Source: Bacteroides sp.
Lineage (GTDB): Bacteria; Bacteroidota; Bacteroidia; Bacteroidales; Bacteroidaceae
Length of the DNA: 64,000 nt
Direction of reading: 5' to 3'
NCBI GenBank assembly: GCA_020861095.1
Contig: JAJBTC010000090.1
Span: 1-64,000, forward strand
Shown here: positions 27,892 through 34,957 of the stretch, piece after piece
Layout: every line of letters begins with the position of its first letter
Numbering within the stretch: the first letter of the stretch is position 1
Program-made: the position numbers and the translations under genes
Notes under the pieces: generated by a model
What the model was told of the DNA's origin: nothing
What the model saw: only the letters and a program-made list of their open reading frames with translations
The model's database searches: none

Positions 27892-29121
27892 ATGGCACGC
27901 TACACACTTTCCATACCTACCCAACTGCAGGCTGCGATCCAGCTTCCGGCTTCCAAAAGCATCAGCAACCGGGCATTGATCATCCATGCACTGGCTCGTT
28001 CCACACAGGTGCTGTCCAATCTGTCCGATTGTGACGATACCCGGGTGATGATAAATGCGTTGAAGCACCTGGAAGATGTCATAGATATCGGCGCTGCTGG
28101 CACATCCATGCGATTTCTTACAGCCTATCTGAGTGTAGCCGAAGGTACCCATACGATTACTGGCAGCGAACGCATGCAGCAACGCCCCATACAGGTACTG
28201 GTAGATGCACTGCGCATACTGGGAGCAGATATCTCTTATAAAAGAAAGGAAGGGTATCCCCCTCTGCTCATCCGGGGAACATCACTTAAAGGAGGTAAGG
28301 TATCGCTTCGGGGAAATGTTAGTTCGCAATATATCTCCGCTTTGTTGATGATAGGGCCGGTACTTCCCGAAGGGTTATCGCTGCAACTGACCGGAGACAT
28401 TATATCCCGCCCTTATATTGAACTTACCCTGCAACTGATGCGCGATTTTGATGCCCGGGCCGAATGGATTTCCGGACAGGAGATCCGTGTATGGGCCCAA
28501 CCGTACCGGGGTCGTTCTTTTCTGGTAGAGAGCGATTGGAGCGCTGCTTCTTACTGGTATCAACTGGCTGCCCTTGCGGAAAAGGCTGCCTTCGATCTGG
28601 ACGGCTTGTTTGCCAACAGTTATCAGGGAGACAGCCGGGGTGCGGAGGTGTTCTCAAAATTAGGAATAGAAACCGTATTCACCGAAAAAGGAGTTTCCAT
28701 ATATAAGAAAGAGAATGCTGTCACCTATCTGGAAGAAGACTTTATAGACATACCCGATCTGGCACAAACCTTGGTAGTCACCTGCGCTTTGCTGGGTGTT
28801 CATTTCCGTTTCACGGGTCTTCAGACACTCCGGATCAAAGAGACCGATCGCATCCATGCGTTAGTTACAGAGATGCGCAAGCTGGGATATGTACTCAAAG
28901 ATGAGCACGATTCTGTCCTGATGTGGGACGGCGAACGTTGTGAACCGGAAGCAGTTCCGGTCATCAGTACCTATGAAGACCACCGCATGGCTATGGCCTT
29001 TGCCCCGGCAGCCCTGAAGTTTCCGCAGATGAGGATAGCAGATCCTCAGGTAGTAACCAAATCTTATCCCGGCTATTGGGAAGACCTGAAAAAGGCCGGT
29101 GTCCGGATCGATAATCAATAA
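27892..29121 (+). CDS. aroA: 3-phosphoshikimate 1-carboxyvinyltransferase (EPSP synthase)
   Basis: Joins shikimate 3-phosphate and PEP to give EPSP, the sixth shikimate step. The 409-residue product has the N-terminal LPASKSISNRALI block with the conserved Lys, and DIGAAGTSMRFLTAY instead of the usual AGNAGTxxR motif. GSERMQQRPI, VSSQYISALLMI, and the C-terminal LRIKETDRI and STYEDHRMAMAFA also match. The motif variation is typical of Bacteroidetes AroA. No separate promoter is obvious after the tRNA terminator. Confidence 0.94.
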   Translation: MARYTLSIPTQLQAAIQLPASKSISNRALIIHALARSTQVLSNLSDCDDTRVMINALKHLEDVIDIGAAGTSMRFLTAYLSVAEGTHTITGSERMQQRPIQVLVDALRILGADISYKRKEGYPPLLIRGTSLKGGKVSLRGNVSSQYISALLMIGPVLPEGLSLQLTGDIISRPYIELTLQLMRDFDARAEWISGQEIRVWAQPYRGRSFLVESDWSAASYWYQLAALAEKAAFDLDGLFANSYQGDSRGAEVFSKLGIETVFTEKGVSIYKKENAVTYLEEDFIDIPDLAQTLVVTCALLGVHFRFTGLQTLRIKETDRIHALVTEMRKLGYVLKDEHDSVLMWDGERCEPEAVPVISTYEDHRMAMAFAPAALKFPQMRIADPQVVTKSYPGYWEDLKKAGVRIDNQ

Positions 29122-29257
29122 TTCGTTCCATCCGTACATTCCTCCACTTCCTGTAGAGACGTACGGCGTGCGTCTGCGCGGGATACGTCACACACAGGAA
29201 TCCGGGATTTATTTTTTGTTTATGTAGCAAACAGCCTGGTTACAGATATATACGAAA

Positions 29258-29317
29258 GAGGCTGTCTCACAATAGATTCTAATAAAGTAAAATCTATATG
29301 GAGACAGCTCCTTTCTT
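29258..29317. terminator. Long hairpin between aroA and the lipoprotein gene
   Basis: GAGGCTGTCTC...AATAGATT pairs with AATCTATA...GAGACAGCTCC across a loop of about 17 bases, followed by CTTTCTT. It lies between convergent genes and probably ends the aroA transcript. The same gap (29122-29343) has a fragment of the dispersed palindrome at about 29151-29176. Confidence 0.6.
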
Positions 29318-29343
29318 ATATTAAAAGAGTTACAAGGTCCTGT

Positions 29344-30477
29344 TTATTTCTTACGGGCAACCAATAAGTTGGATTCACGAGAATAGCCGATGCGGAAATT
29401 CAACGGCTTCGGATTGCCATTCTGATAGGCTTCACGCAGTTCCGGTTGGGCATGTTCATAAAACAAGGGGATCGGCTTGGTAAAGGCTCCGTACAGACTG
29501 ATATTCCACAGGTTGGGATCATACTTAGGCAACGGTATACCTGAGTCGTCCTGCATCACTGCCGAAGAATGCGCATGGATCGCGTCCCGTATTCCCGAGA
29601 AGTGATTGTGATGCATCAGGTAAGAAGCAGATTTTATAAAGGTTGCTGTATGGGCGGGTTCCAATTTATTCAGGTAGGCTTTCAGACCTTCGTTTGTAGG
29701 AAAGCCTGCGTTACTGAGATCGGTAGACAGATAATACAATGTCTGCAAACGATCTGTGCCAGGTTTGAAATATTTAATCTCTACCATGTGTGTACGACGG
29801 TTGATGGGTGTACCGTCTTCATTTTCATACACGATCTCCCCTGCCGTAGTCAACCGGCAATTGCGTGCATCCACGATCTCTCTGCCCGAACGTACCAGCA
29901 ACAGAGAAATGATAGGCAATGTACCATCAATGGTGTCATTGGTAAGCTCTACACGCATGTCCTTCGTACGGAAAAAACTCCAGTTCAGAATACTGGAAAC
30001 GGCATCCTGATAAAGTTTGTAAGTGCCATGGGAAGGATCTTTCACACGTACGGGTGTACCTGCGGGCTCCAGACCGATGAGGAAATAGGTATCCATCCCG
30101 GGAAAGAAGGTATTGGAAAAAAGGAAATCGGGCCCTCCGAACGGATAGAAAAGTGTAGTACATCTTTTATTTATATCATCCAGCTCATTCTCAGAAAAAG
30201 AAGCTACCTCCGGAGCCATCTGCTGGTAGGTATTCCAGATCTGATCCATGTTTCTGGAGTGGTTCTGCCAATCGGCCTTCTGAGTGATCTCATACAATCC
30301 ACTACTTTCGCTCACCGGCATTCCCGCGACAAAACGGGCGGCATCTGTCAGTTCGGTATTGGCTACCGGACGGTTCTGTACGACCGGTATAGTCTCTTCG
30401 GATATGGAATCTGCCGAAGCGATCAGTGCATCTACCGCAGGACTTTCGGTGGTACTTTTCTGGCTACAGGCTGTCAT
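29344..30477 (-). CDS. Lipoprotein of unknown function, 5' end frameshifted
   Basis: The open frame gives 377 residues starting MTACSQKST, but this ATG lies inside what looks like the end of a lipoprotein signal: upstream codons read NYVAWAVALFVGMTAC, a hydrophobic core and lipobox. The natural start appears to be the ATG at 30527 (MTTKK), which overlaps the end of the APC permease gene; a run of seven A at 30512-30518, one short, throws it out of frame. The body (ADWQNHSRNMDQIWNTYQ, CTTLFYPFGGPDFLFSNTFF, PIISLLLVRSGREIVDA) resembles conserved Bacteroidales proteins of unknown role. No catalytic motif seen. Confidence 0.75.
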   Translation of the reverse strand: MTACSQKSTTESPAVDALIASADSISEETIPVVQNRPVANTELTDAARFVAGMPVSESSGLYEITQKADWQNHSRNMDQIWNTYQQMAPEVASFSENELDDINKRCTTLFYPFGGPDFLFSNTFFPGMDTYFLIGLEPAGTPVRVKDPSHGTYKLYQDAVSSILNWSFFRTKDMRVELTNDTIDGTLPIISLLLVRSGREIVDARNCRLTTAGEIVYENEDGTPINRRTHMVEIKYFKPGTDRLQTLYYLSTDLSNAGFPTNEGLKAYLNKLEPAHTATFIKSASYLMHHNHFSGIRDAIHAHSSAVMQDDSGIPLPKYDPNLWNISLYGAFTKPIPLFYEHAQPELREAYQNGNPKPLNFRIGYSRESNLLVARKK

Positions 30478-30516
30478 TCCTACAAACAGGGCTACTGCCC
30501 ATGCTACATAGTTTTT

Positions 30517-31887
30517 TTAGTTGTCATACTGTTTTTTTCTACGATTTACTATTTTTTGATTCCAGATGTAAAGAAGAGCTCCGGTCAGGAGAGTGAGCAG
30601 ACTCATGAGGCTCATCCACATGACCGGTTGCGTTTTCCGAACAAAGGTACTCACATAATCCTCACGAACCAAATATACAATGGACCAAAGAATTAAAATT
30701 ATAAAAATGCAGGGAACTACCGGATAACCCCATGTCTTATAAGGTCTGGGGGCATCCGGGAAGCGTCTGCGGTGTACAAAGACCCCGGCCACCGTCAGCA
30801 TAGCGAAGAAGGAGAGCGTAATCCCCGTATATTTGGTAACCATCTCAAACGAATTGGTGATGATGAGCAACAGACTGATGAAAAACTGCACCCAGATGGC
30901 CACCGTAGGTATGCCTTTGGAGTTTTTCCGGGAAAGAGCCCGCAGGATGTAGGTATCTTCGCCCATTACCTGAGATACGCGGGGGCCCAGGAATACCATG
31001 GAGCTGATACTGGATACAAGCAGCAGAGCCACCATCATACCCATGAAATTGCCCAGAGTGGTTCCGAAAATATGTTGCGCGGCAATCAGTCCGACCTCTA
31101 CCTGCCCGGCCATAGCATCTACCGGAGTAGACAGCATAAAAACGGTATTGAGCAGGATATATAGGACGGTGACAATCAGTGTACTTATGAACAATGAACG
31201 GGGAATGGTACGTTGCGGATCACGTATCTCATTGGCCATGTAAGCAGAAGCGTTCCAGCCCGAATAGGCGTAATATACCCATACTAAGGAGACGGCAAAT
31301 CCGGTAGAAAAGATATCATCTAAAGAGAACGTTGAAAACGACGCGGAAAGATCCTGTTTCTGTGTAGGAAGGATAAAGCCACAGATGATAAAGCCAAGGA
31401 TCACCACTATCTTGAAGAAAGTAAAACAACGCTGTACGGCTCCGCCCATTTTCACATCGTAAGCATGCACCAGTGTCACCAATGCCAGCACGACAATAGC
31501 TACCCACATGGGATCCAATACCGGGAATACGCCTGCCATGTAATTGCTGAGCGCCATTGAGGCCAGTGCCACCGGAGCAGCAAAATCAACGATCAGGGAG
31601 GCCCATCCGGCCATAAATCCCAACACCGGATGATAGATCTCCCGCAGATAGTGGTACTCGCCTCCGGAACGGGGCATGGCGGCTCCCAATTCCCCATACA
31701 CCAGCGCGCCGCAAAGCGCGATCACTCCACCGAAGAGCCAGAGCAGAAGAATGGATACAAAGTTGGTGGTGGCGAGAAGCTGAAATCCCAGAGAAGTGAA
31801 TACCCCGGTACCGATCATATTGGCTATAACAAAGGCAGAAGCAGTTACCAGGCCGAATTTATAGGTGTCGTACTTGTTTTTATTCAT
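30517..31887 (-). CDS. APC family amino acid permease
   Basis: A 456-residue amino-acid transporter from the amino acid-polyamine-organocation superfamily. The ATG at 31887 gives MNKNKYDTYKFGLVTASAFV; the track's longer start adds eight residues. Twelve hydrophobic segments are visible. The first helix contains IANMIGTGVFTSLG, the substrate-binding GxGxF turn; GALVYGELGAAMPRSGGEYHYLREIYHP and VYYAYSGWNASAYMANEI are further family blocks. Substrate cannot be told. Its stop codon overlaps the presumed start of the next lipoprotein gene, implying coupling. Confidence 0.92.
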   Translation of the reverse strand: MNKNKYDTYKFGLVTASAFVIANMIGTGVFTSLGFQLLATTNFVSILLLWLFGGVIALCGALVYGELGAAMPRSGGEYHYLREIYHPVLGFMAGWASLIVDFAAPVALASMALSNYMAGVFPVLDPMWVAIVVLALVTLVHAYDVKMGGAVQRCFTFFKIVVILGFIICGFILPTQKQDLSASFSTFSLDDIFSTGFAVSLVWVYYAYSGWNASAYMANEIRDPQRTIPRSLFISTLIVTVLYILLNTVFMLSTPVDAMAGQVEVGLIAAQHIFGTTLGNFMGMMVALLLVSSISSMVFLGPRVSQVMGEDTYILRALSRKNSKGIPTVAIWVQFFISLLLIITNSFEMVTKYTGITLSFFAMLTVAGVFVHRRRFPDAPRPYKTWGYPVVPCIFIILILWSIVYLVREDYVSTFVRKTQPVMWMSLMSLLTLLTGALLYIWNQKIVNRRKKQYDN

Positions 31888-31908
31888 GGTTTTTGTTTTA
31901 CAACCGTA

Positions 31909-31936
31909 CAAAAATACAATTTAATGAGTAACTTTG
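31909..31936. promoter_or_regulatory. Divergent promoter region of the APC permease and 140-residue protein
   Basis: Two back-to-back -7 boxes: TATTTTTG on the minus strand (31909-31916) towards the permease and TAACTTTG on the plus strand (31929-31936) towards the small membrane protein. The -33 elements are weak. Confidence 0.5.
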
Positions 31937-31956
31937 TCGAAATTTCATAATTAATT

Positions 31957-32379
31957 ATGTGGGTACTGCTGATTTGTCTGATCTTCATCGCTTTGGTGGC
32001 TCTGGGAGCCGGATATATCCATAACCGGGATCTGCAATGCAAAAGAGAACGGGGAGAGGAGACAGAGACCTCCCAGGTACAACAGCCGGACAGCGAATGC
32101 TGCGGCCAGCATGCAACGTGCGAAAAAGACAGCCTGCTGGCAGCCGTCAGCCAGGAGATAGAGTATTACGACGACGAAGAGCTGGATCGGTTTATCGGGT
32201 CCGGGGCAGACGAGTATTCGGAAGAGGATACCGAGATCTTCCGGGAAATATTCTATACCATGCGGGAAGAGGATGTTCCCGGGTGGATACGCAGCCTGCA
32301 GTTACGCGGGATCGCCTTGCCCGATGCCCTGAAAGACGAAGTGATACTGATTGTCGGAGAAAAACGAGCGCATGGATAA
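31957..32379 (+). CDS. Small membrane-anchored protein, unknown
   Basis: A 140-residue protein with one N-terminal transmembrane segment (VLLICLIFIALVALGAGY). A short Cys-containing stretch (DSECCGQHATCEKD) lies near residues 46-60, then an acidic helical domain: EIEYYDDEELDRFIGSG, REIFYTMREEDVPGWIRSLQLRGIALPDALKDEVILIV. The C-terminal part resembles conserved Bacteroidales proteins but has no named role. The CC...C cluster could bind a metal, and the next gene is a metal-type ABC permease 60 bases on. That link is inference. Confidence 0.75.
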   Translation: MWVLLICLIFIALVALGAGYIHNRDLQCKRERGEETETSQVQQPDSECCGQHATCEKDSLLAAVSQEIEYYDDEELDRFIGSGADEYSEEDTEIFREIFYTMREEDVPGWIRSLQLRGIALPDALKDEVILIVGEKRAHG

Positions 32380-32439
32380 CCGACTACACCTACACAAGTA
32401 CCCTGTTTACAGACCGGTACTTTTTCAGTAACCCCTATA

Positions 32440-33309
32440 ATGAGTTCCGGAATGGACATATTGTATTATTCTTTTTTTCAGCATGCCCTGATCGGTAGCC
32501 TACTGGCAAGTATCGCCTGCGGCATCATCGGTACCTACATCGTCACGCGCCGGCTGGTATTTATCAGCGGGGGCATCACCCATGCCTCTTTCGGAGGCAT
32601 CGGCATCGGTCTCTACACGGGCATTTCTCCCATTCTGGCTGCCGCTGTCTTTTCCGTATTGTCGGCCTTCGGGGTAGAATGGCTCAGCAAGAGAACCGAT
32701 ATGCGGGAAGATTCTGCCATTGCGGTTTTCTGGACCTTCGGTATGGCAGTGGGTATTATCTTCAGTTTCCTTGCACCTGGTTTTGCTCCGGACCTGTCTG
32801 CGTACCTGTTTGGTAATATCCTTACCATCTCTCCGGGAGATCTCTATCTGCTGGGAGGGCTGTCGGTGCTGTTGATCCTCTTTTTCAGCTTATATATACA
32901 TCCGATCATCTACATTGCTTTCGACCGGGAGTATGCCCGTTCACAGGGCATACCTGTCCTCTGGTTCGAATATGCATTGATCATGTTCATTGCCCTGACC
33001 ATCGTTGGCTGCCTGCGCATTGTAGGCATCGTATTGGTCATCTCCCTGCTCACCCTCCCGCAGATGACAGCCAATCTGTTTACCCATAGATTCACAACCA
33101 TCATCTTCAGTTCCATAGGGATCGGATACCTGAGCTGTATGGGAGGGCTCTGGTTTTCTTACCATCAGAAGATCCCTTCCGGAGCATCTATCATCTTCTT
33201 TTCCATTTTAATCTATGCCGTGTGCAAGATCGGGAAAAGTATGTATTATCTTTACGTGTCGAAAAGGAAGAAACAAATTCCTGCTCCGGACGGAACGATG
33301 AAAGGGTAA
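32440..33309 (+). CDS. Metal ABC transporter permease (ABC-3/ZnuB family)
   Basis: Membrane subunit of a zinc/manganese/iron-type ABC importer. The 289-residue product has eight or nine membrane helices. LVFISGGITHASFGGIGIGLY and the later REYARSQGIPVLWFEYALI region with IVLVISLLTLPQMTANLFT fit the ABC-3 family. A second ATG at 32452 (MDILYYSF) is an equally good start. No ATPase or metal-binding lipoprotein gene lies within the window next to it, so its partners must be elsewhere. Confidence 0.88.
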   Translation: MSSGMDILYYSFFQHALIGSLLASIACGIIGTYIVTRRLVFISGGITHASFGGIGIGLYTGISPILAAAVFSVLSAFGVEWLSKRTDMREDSAIAVFWTFGMAVGIIFSFLAPGFAPDLSAYLFGNILTISPGDLYLLGGLSVLLILFFSLYIHPIIYIAFDREYARSQGIPVLWFEYALIMFIALTIVGCLRIVGIVLVISLLTLPQMTANLFTHRFTTIIFSSIGIGYLSCMGGLWFSYHQKIPSGASIIFFSILIYAVCKIGKSMYYLYVSKRKKQIPAPDGTMKG

Positions 33310-33393
33310 AGGAATTGTTTCTTTACTTATCGGTGGGTACCCGGAAAGAAGGAACTAAGAATATAGATTTTACAACGATCATTCATCAGGAAT

Positions 33394-33816
33394 ATGTATA
33401 CGGAAATACAATCACCGGAACAATTGCGGGAGGCCGCAAAAACATTTATAAGCTCCATGGAGGAGAACACGGTATTTGCCTTCTACGGAAAAATGGGAGC
33501 GGGTAAGACCACCTTTATCAAAGCGATATGCGAAGAGCTGGGCGTGAGTGATCCTATCACTTCTCCTACGTTTGCCATTGTCAATGAATACCGTTCGGAC
33601 GAAACAGGCGAACTGATCTATCACTTTGATTTCTATCGGATCAAAAAACTGGAAGAGGTATACGACATGGGCTATGAAGATTACTTCTACAGCGGCGCGC
33701 TCTGTTTCATAGAATGGCCAGAACTGGTGGAGGAGTTATTGCCCGGCCATACGGTAAAAGTGACCATTGAGGAAAAAGAAAATGGCAACCGGTTCATCAC
33801 TACCGGTTCGCTGTAA
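33394..33816 (+). CDS. tsaE: tRNA threonylcarbamoyladenosine biosynthesis ATPase TsaE
   Basis: Works with TsaB and TsaD to place threonylcarbamoyl on A37 of ANN-reading tRNAs. The 140-residue product is normal in length. The P-loop [17 protein letters not shown] is at residues 30-46. [37 protein letters not shown] and [14 protein letters not shown] are family blocks (including the W of the C-terminal motif). It starts 84 bases after the permease stop. Confidence 0.94.
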   Translation: MYTEIQSPEQLREAAKTFISSMEENTVFAFYGKMGAGKTTFIKAICEELGVSDPITSPTFAIVNEYRSDETGELIYHFDFYRIKKLEEVYDMGYEDYFYSGALCFIEWPELVEELLPGHTVKVTIEEKENGNRFITTGSL

Positions 33817-33890
33817 ATCCTCCTGAGATTAGTAGATGTTCACCATTTATTGTATACATGCTATTCCGGTAACTTGCAGAGACGAGAAAA

Positions 33891-34140
33891 GATTTACGAT
33901 TTGACTATGTACGATGTACGATTGAAAATACATGATATCACACAGTGGTAGAGACGCATATTTGCGTCTCAGCACGCCGAATGGGAAGGCCATAGCCCAT
34001 GTGGGATGCTTTTTTTATTGGACCTACACCGCTGAGATGTACGCTGTGCATCTCGTATGTTTGCATATAAAATGTTGCATATTGGGATTCAGAAAAATAT
34101 TCTTTCTGCAATTTCAATGGTAAATGGTAAATAGATACAG
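33891..34140. repeat. Dispersed repeat element, degenerate ends
   Basis: The left end (33891-33928) has GATTTACGATTTG...GATGTACGATTG; the right end near 34116-34140 has a decayed copy TTTCAATGGTAAATGGTAAAT. Inside are the palindrome GAGACGCATATTTGCGTCTC (about 33952-33971), a variant GAGATGTACGCTGTGCATCTC, and a stretch GTTTGCATATAAAATG...ATTCTTTCTG that recurs at 42.7 kb. It fills most of the 412-base gap between tsaE and the Imm17-like gene. Confidence 0.75.
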
Positions 34141-34228
34141 GCCTATACCACATCTTTATAACATGGCGTGATATGATATGTATAATCTATCAGGAACATT
34201 TACTTAATTACTATTTATTATAAAATTA

Positions 34229-34462
34229 ATGAAATTCCACTACATCATACAGGGCTTGTTTGTCTTGCTGGGACTGATCTCCCTATTGGCTTCGCTATGG
34301 AATGCAGATTGGTTTTTCACGGCCCGCAATACGCAGTTTGTTGTAGAGAATGTCGGAAGAAACAGAGCCCGGCTCTTCTACGGTGTACTGGGCTTCTTGC
34401 TGATAGGTATGGGTATTTTCTTCTTTTGCCAGACCATAGAGGCATATAGGGACCTACATTGA
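34229..34462 (+). CDS. Imm17 family immunity-like membrane protein
   Basis: A 77-residue protein with two transmembrane helices (IIQGLFVLLGLISLLASLW and FYGVLGFLLIGMGIFFFCQ) joined by a loop NADWFFTARNTQFVVENVGRNRARL. The loop and GRNRARLFYGVLG match Imm17 proteins, small immunity proteins predicted beside polymorphic toxins. No toxin gene is next to it here. It may protect against a neighbour's toxin or may have another role; the family name rests on association, not on function shown here. Confidence 0.7.
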   Translation: MKFHYIIQGLFVLLGLISLLASLWNADWFFTARNTQFVVENVGRNRARLFYGVLGFLLIGMGIFFFCQTIEAYRDLH

Positions 34463-34957
34463 ACGGGGACTACCCTGTTTCGTGCCGTTGACCGGACCAC
34501 GGACATACATACAGGGAGCATGGAATGTCTTTTCCTGTCAGGGTTCCACCCCGCCTTATCCCAGATATCCCACGTAGTTCGCGTTTTATTCTCCTCTTTT
34601 CAGGTTGTTTTTCCTCTTTTCATACACAAATATAAATATGGAGACGCAAATATGCGTCTCTACAGGTATATGATAACCTGTATTGTCAAAATCGTACGTC
34701 ATAAATCTCTCTGCCGCTTCAAAAAGAAAAAACAACCTGAATCGCAGATCGACGAAGTTCAACAGACGGTTAGCAAAGCTAAAACAGTACCAAATAAAGA
34801 AATGAGCAACATGTAAACAGGCATTAAAAAATAAAAATGAAATTTTTCTTCAAAAAATCATCAGAGCCTATTTGAACTATAATAGTATTTATTTAATTTT
34901 GCATATCTATTTAACCCTGAATCTGTACAATGTGTTTAACCATTAAACTACAAAACA
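34463..34957. other. Gap between the Imm17-like gene and fimbrillin-like gene
   Basis: Contains a fragment of the dispersed repeat near 34640-34710 (GGAGACGCAAATATGCGTCTCTACAG, followed by AAAATCGTACGTCATAAATC) and the promoter of the next gene. A 98-codon ORF (34520-34816) runs through the repeat and has no recognisable product, so I do not call it. Confidence 0.6.
34871..34901 (+). promoter_or_regulatory. Promoter of the fimbrillin-like/FISUMP gene
   Basis: TTTG at 34871, 19 bases, then TAATTTTG at 34894: full consensus match. The leader before the ATG at 34958 is about 50 bases. Confidence 0.75.

Noticed and set aside
29569-30696. 375-codon plus-strand ORF opposite the lipoprotein and permease genes
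   Set aside because: Antisense to two conserved genes and crosses their junction; composition is that of a reverse frame.
34520-34816. 98-codon ORF after the Imm17-like gene
   Set aside because: Reads through a dispersed repeat fragment and has no motif; not enough support for a toxin or other product.
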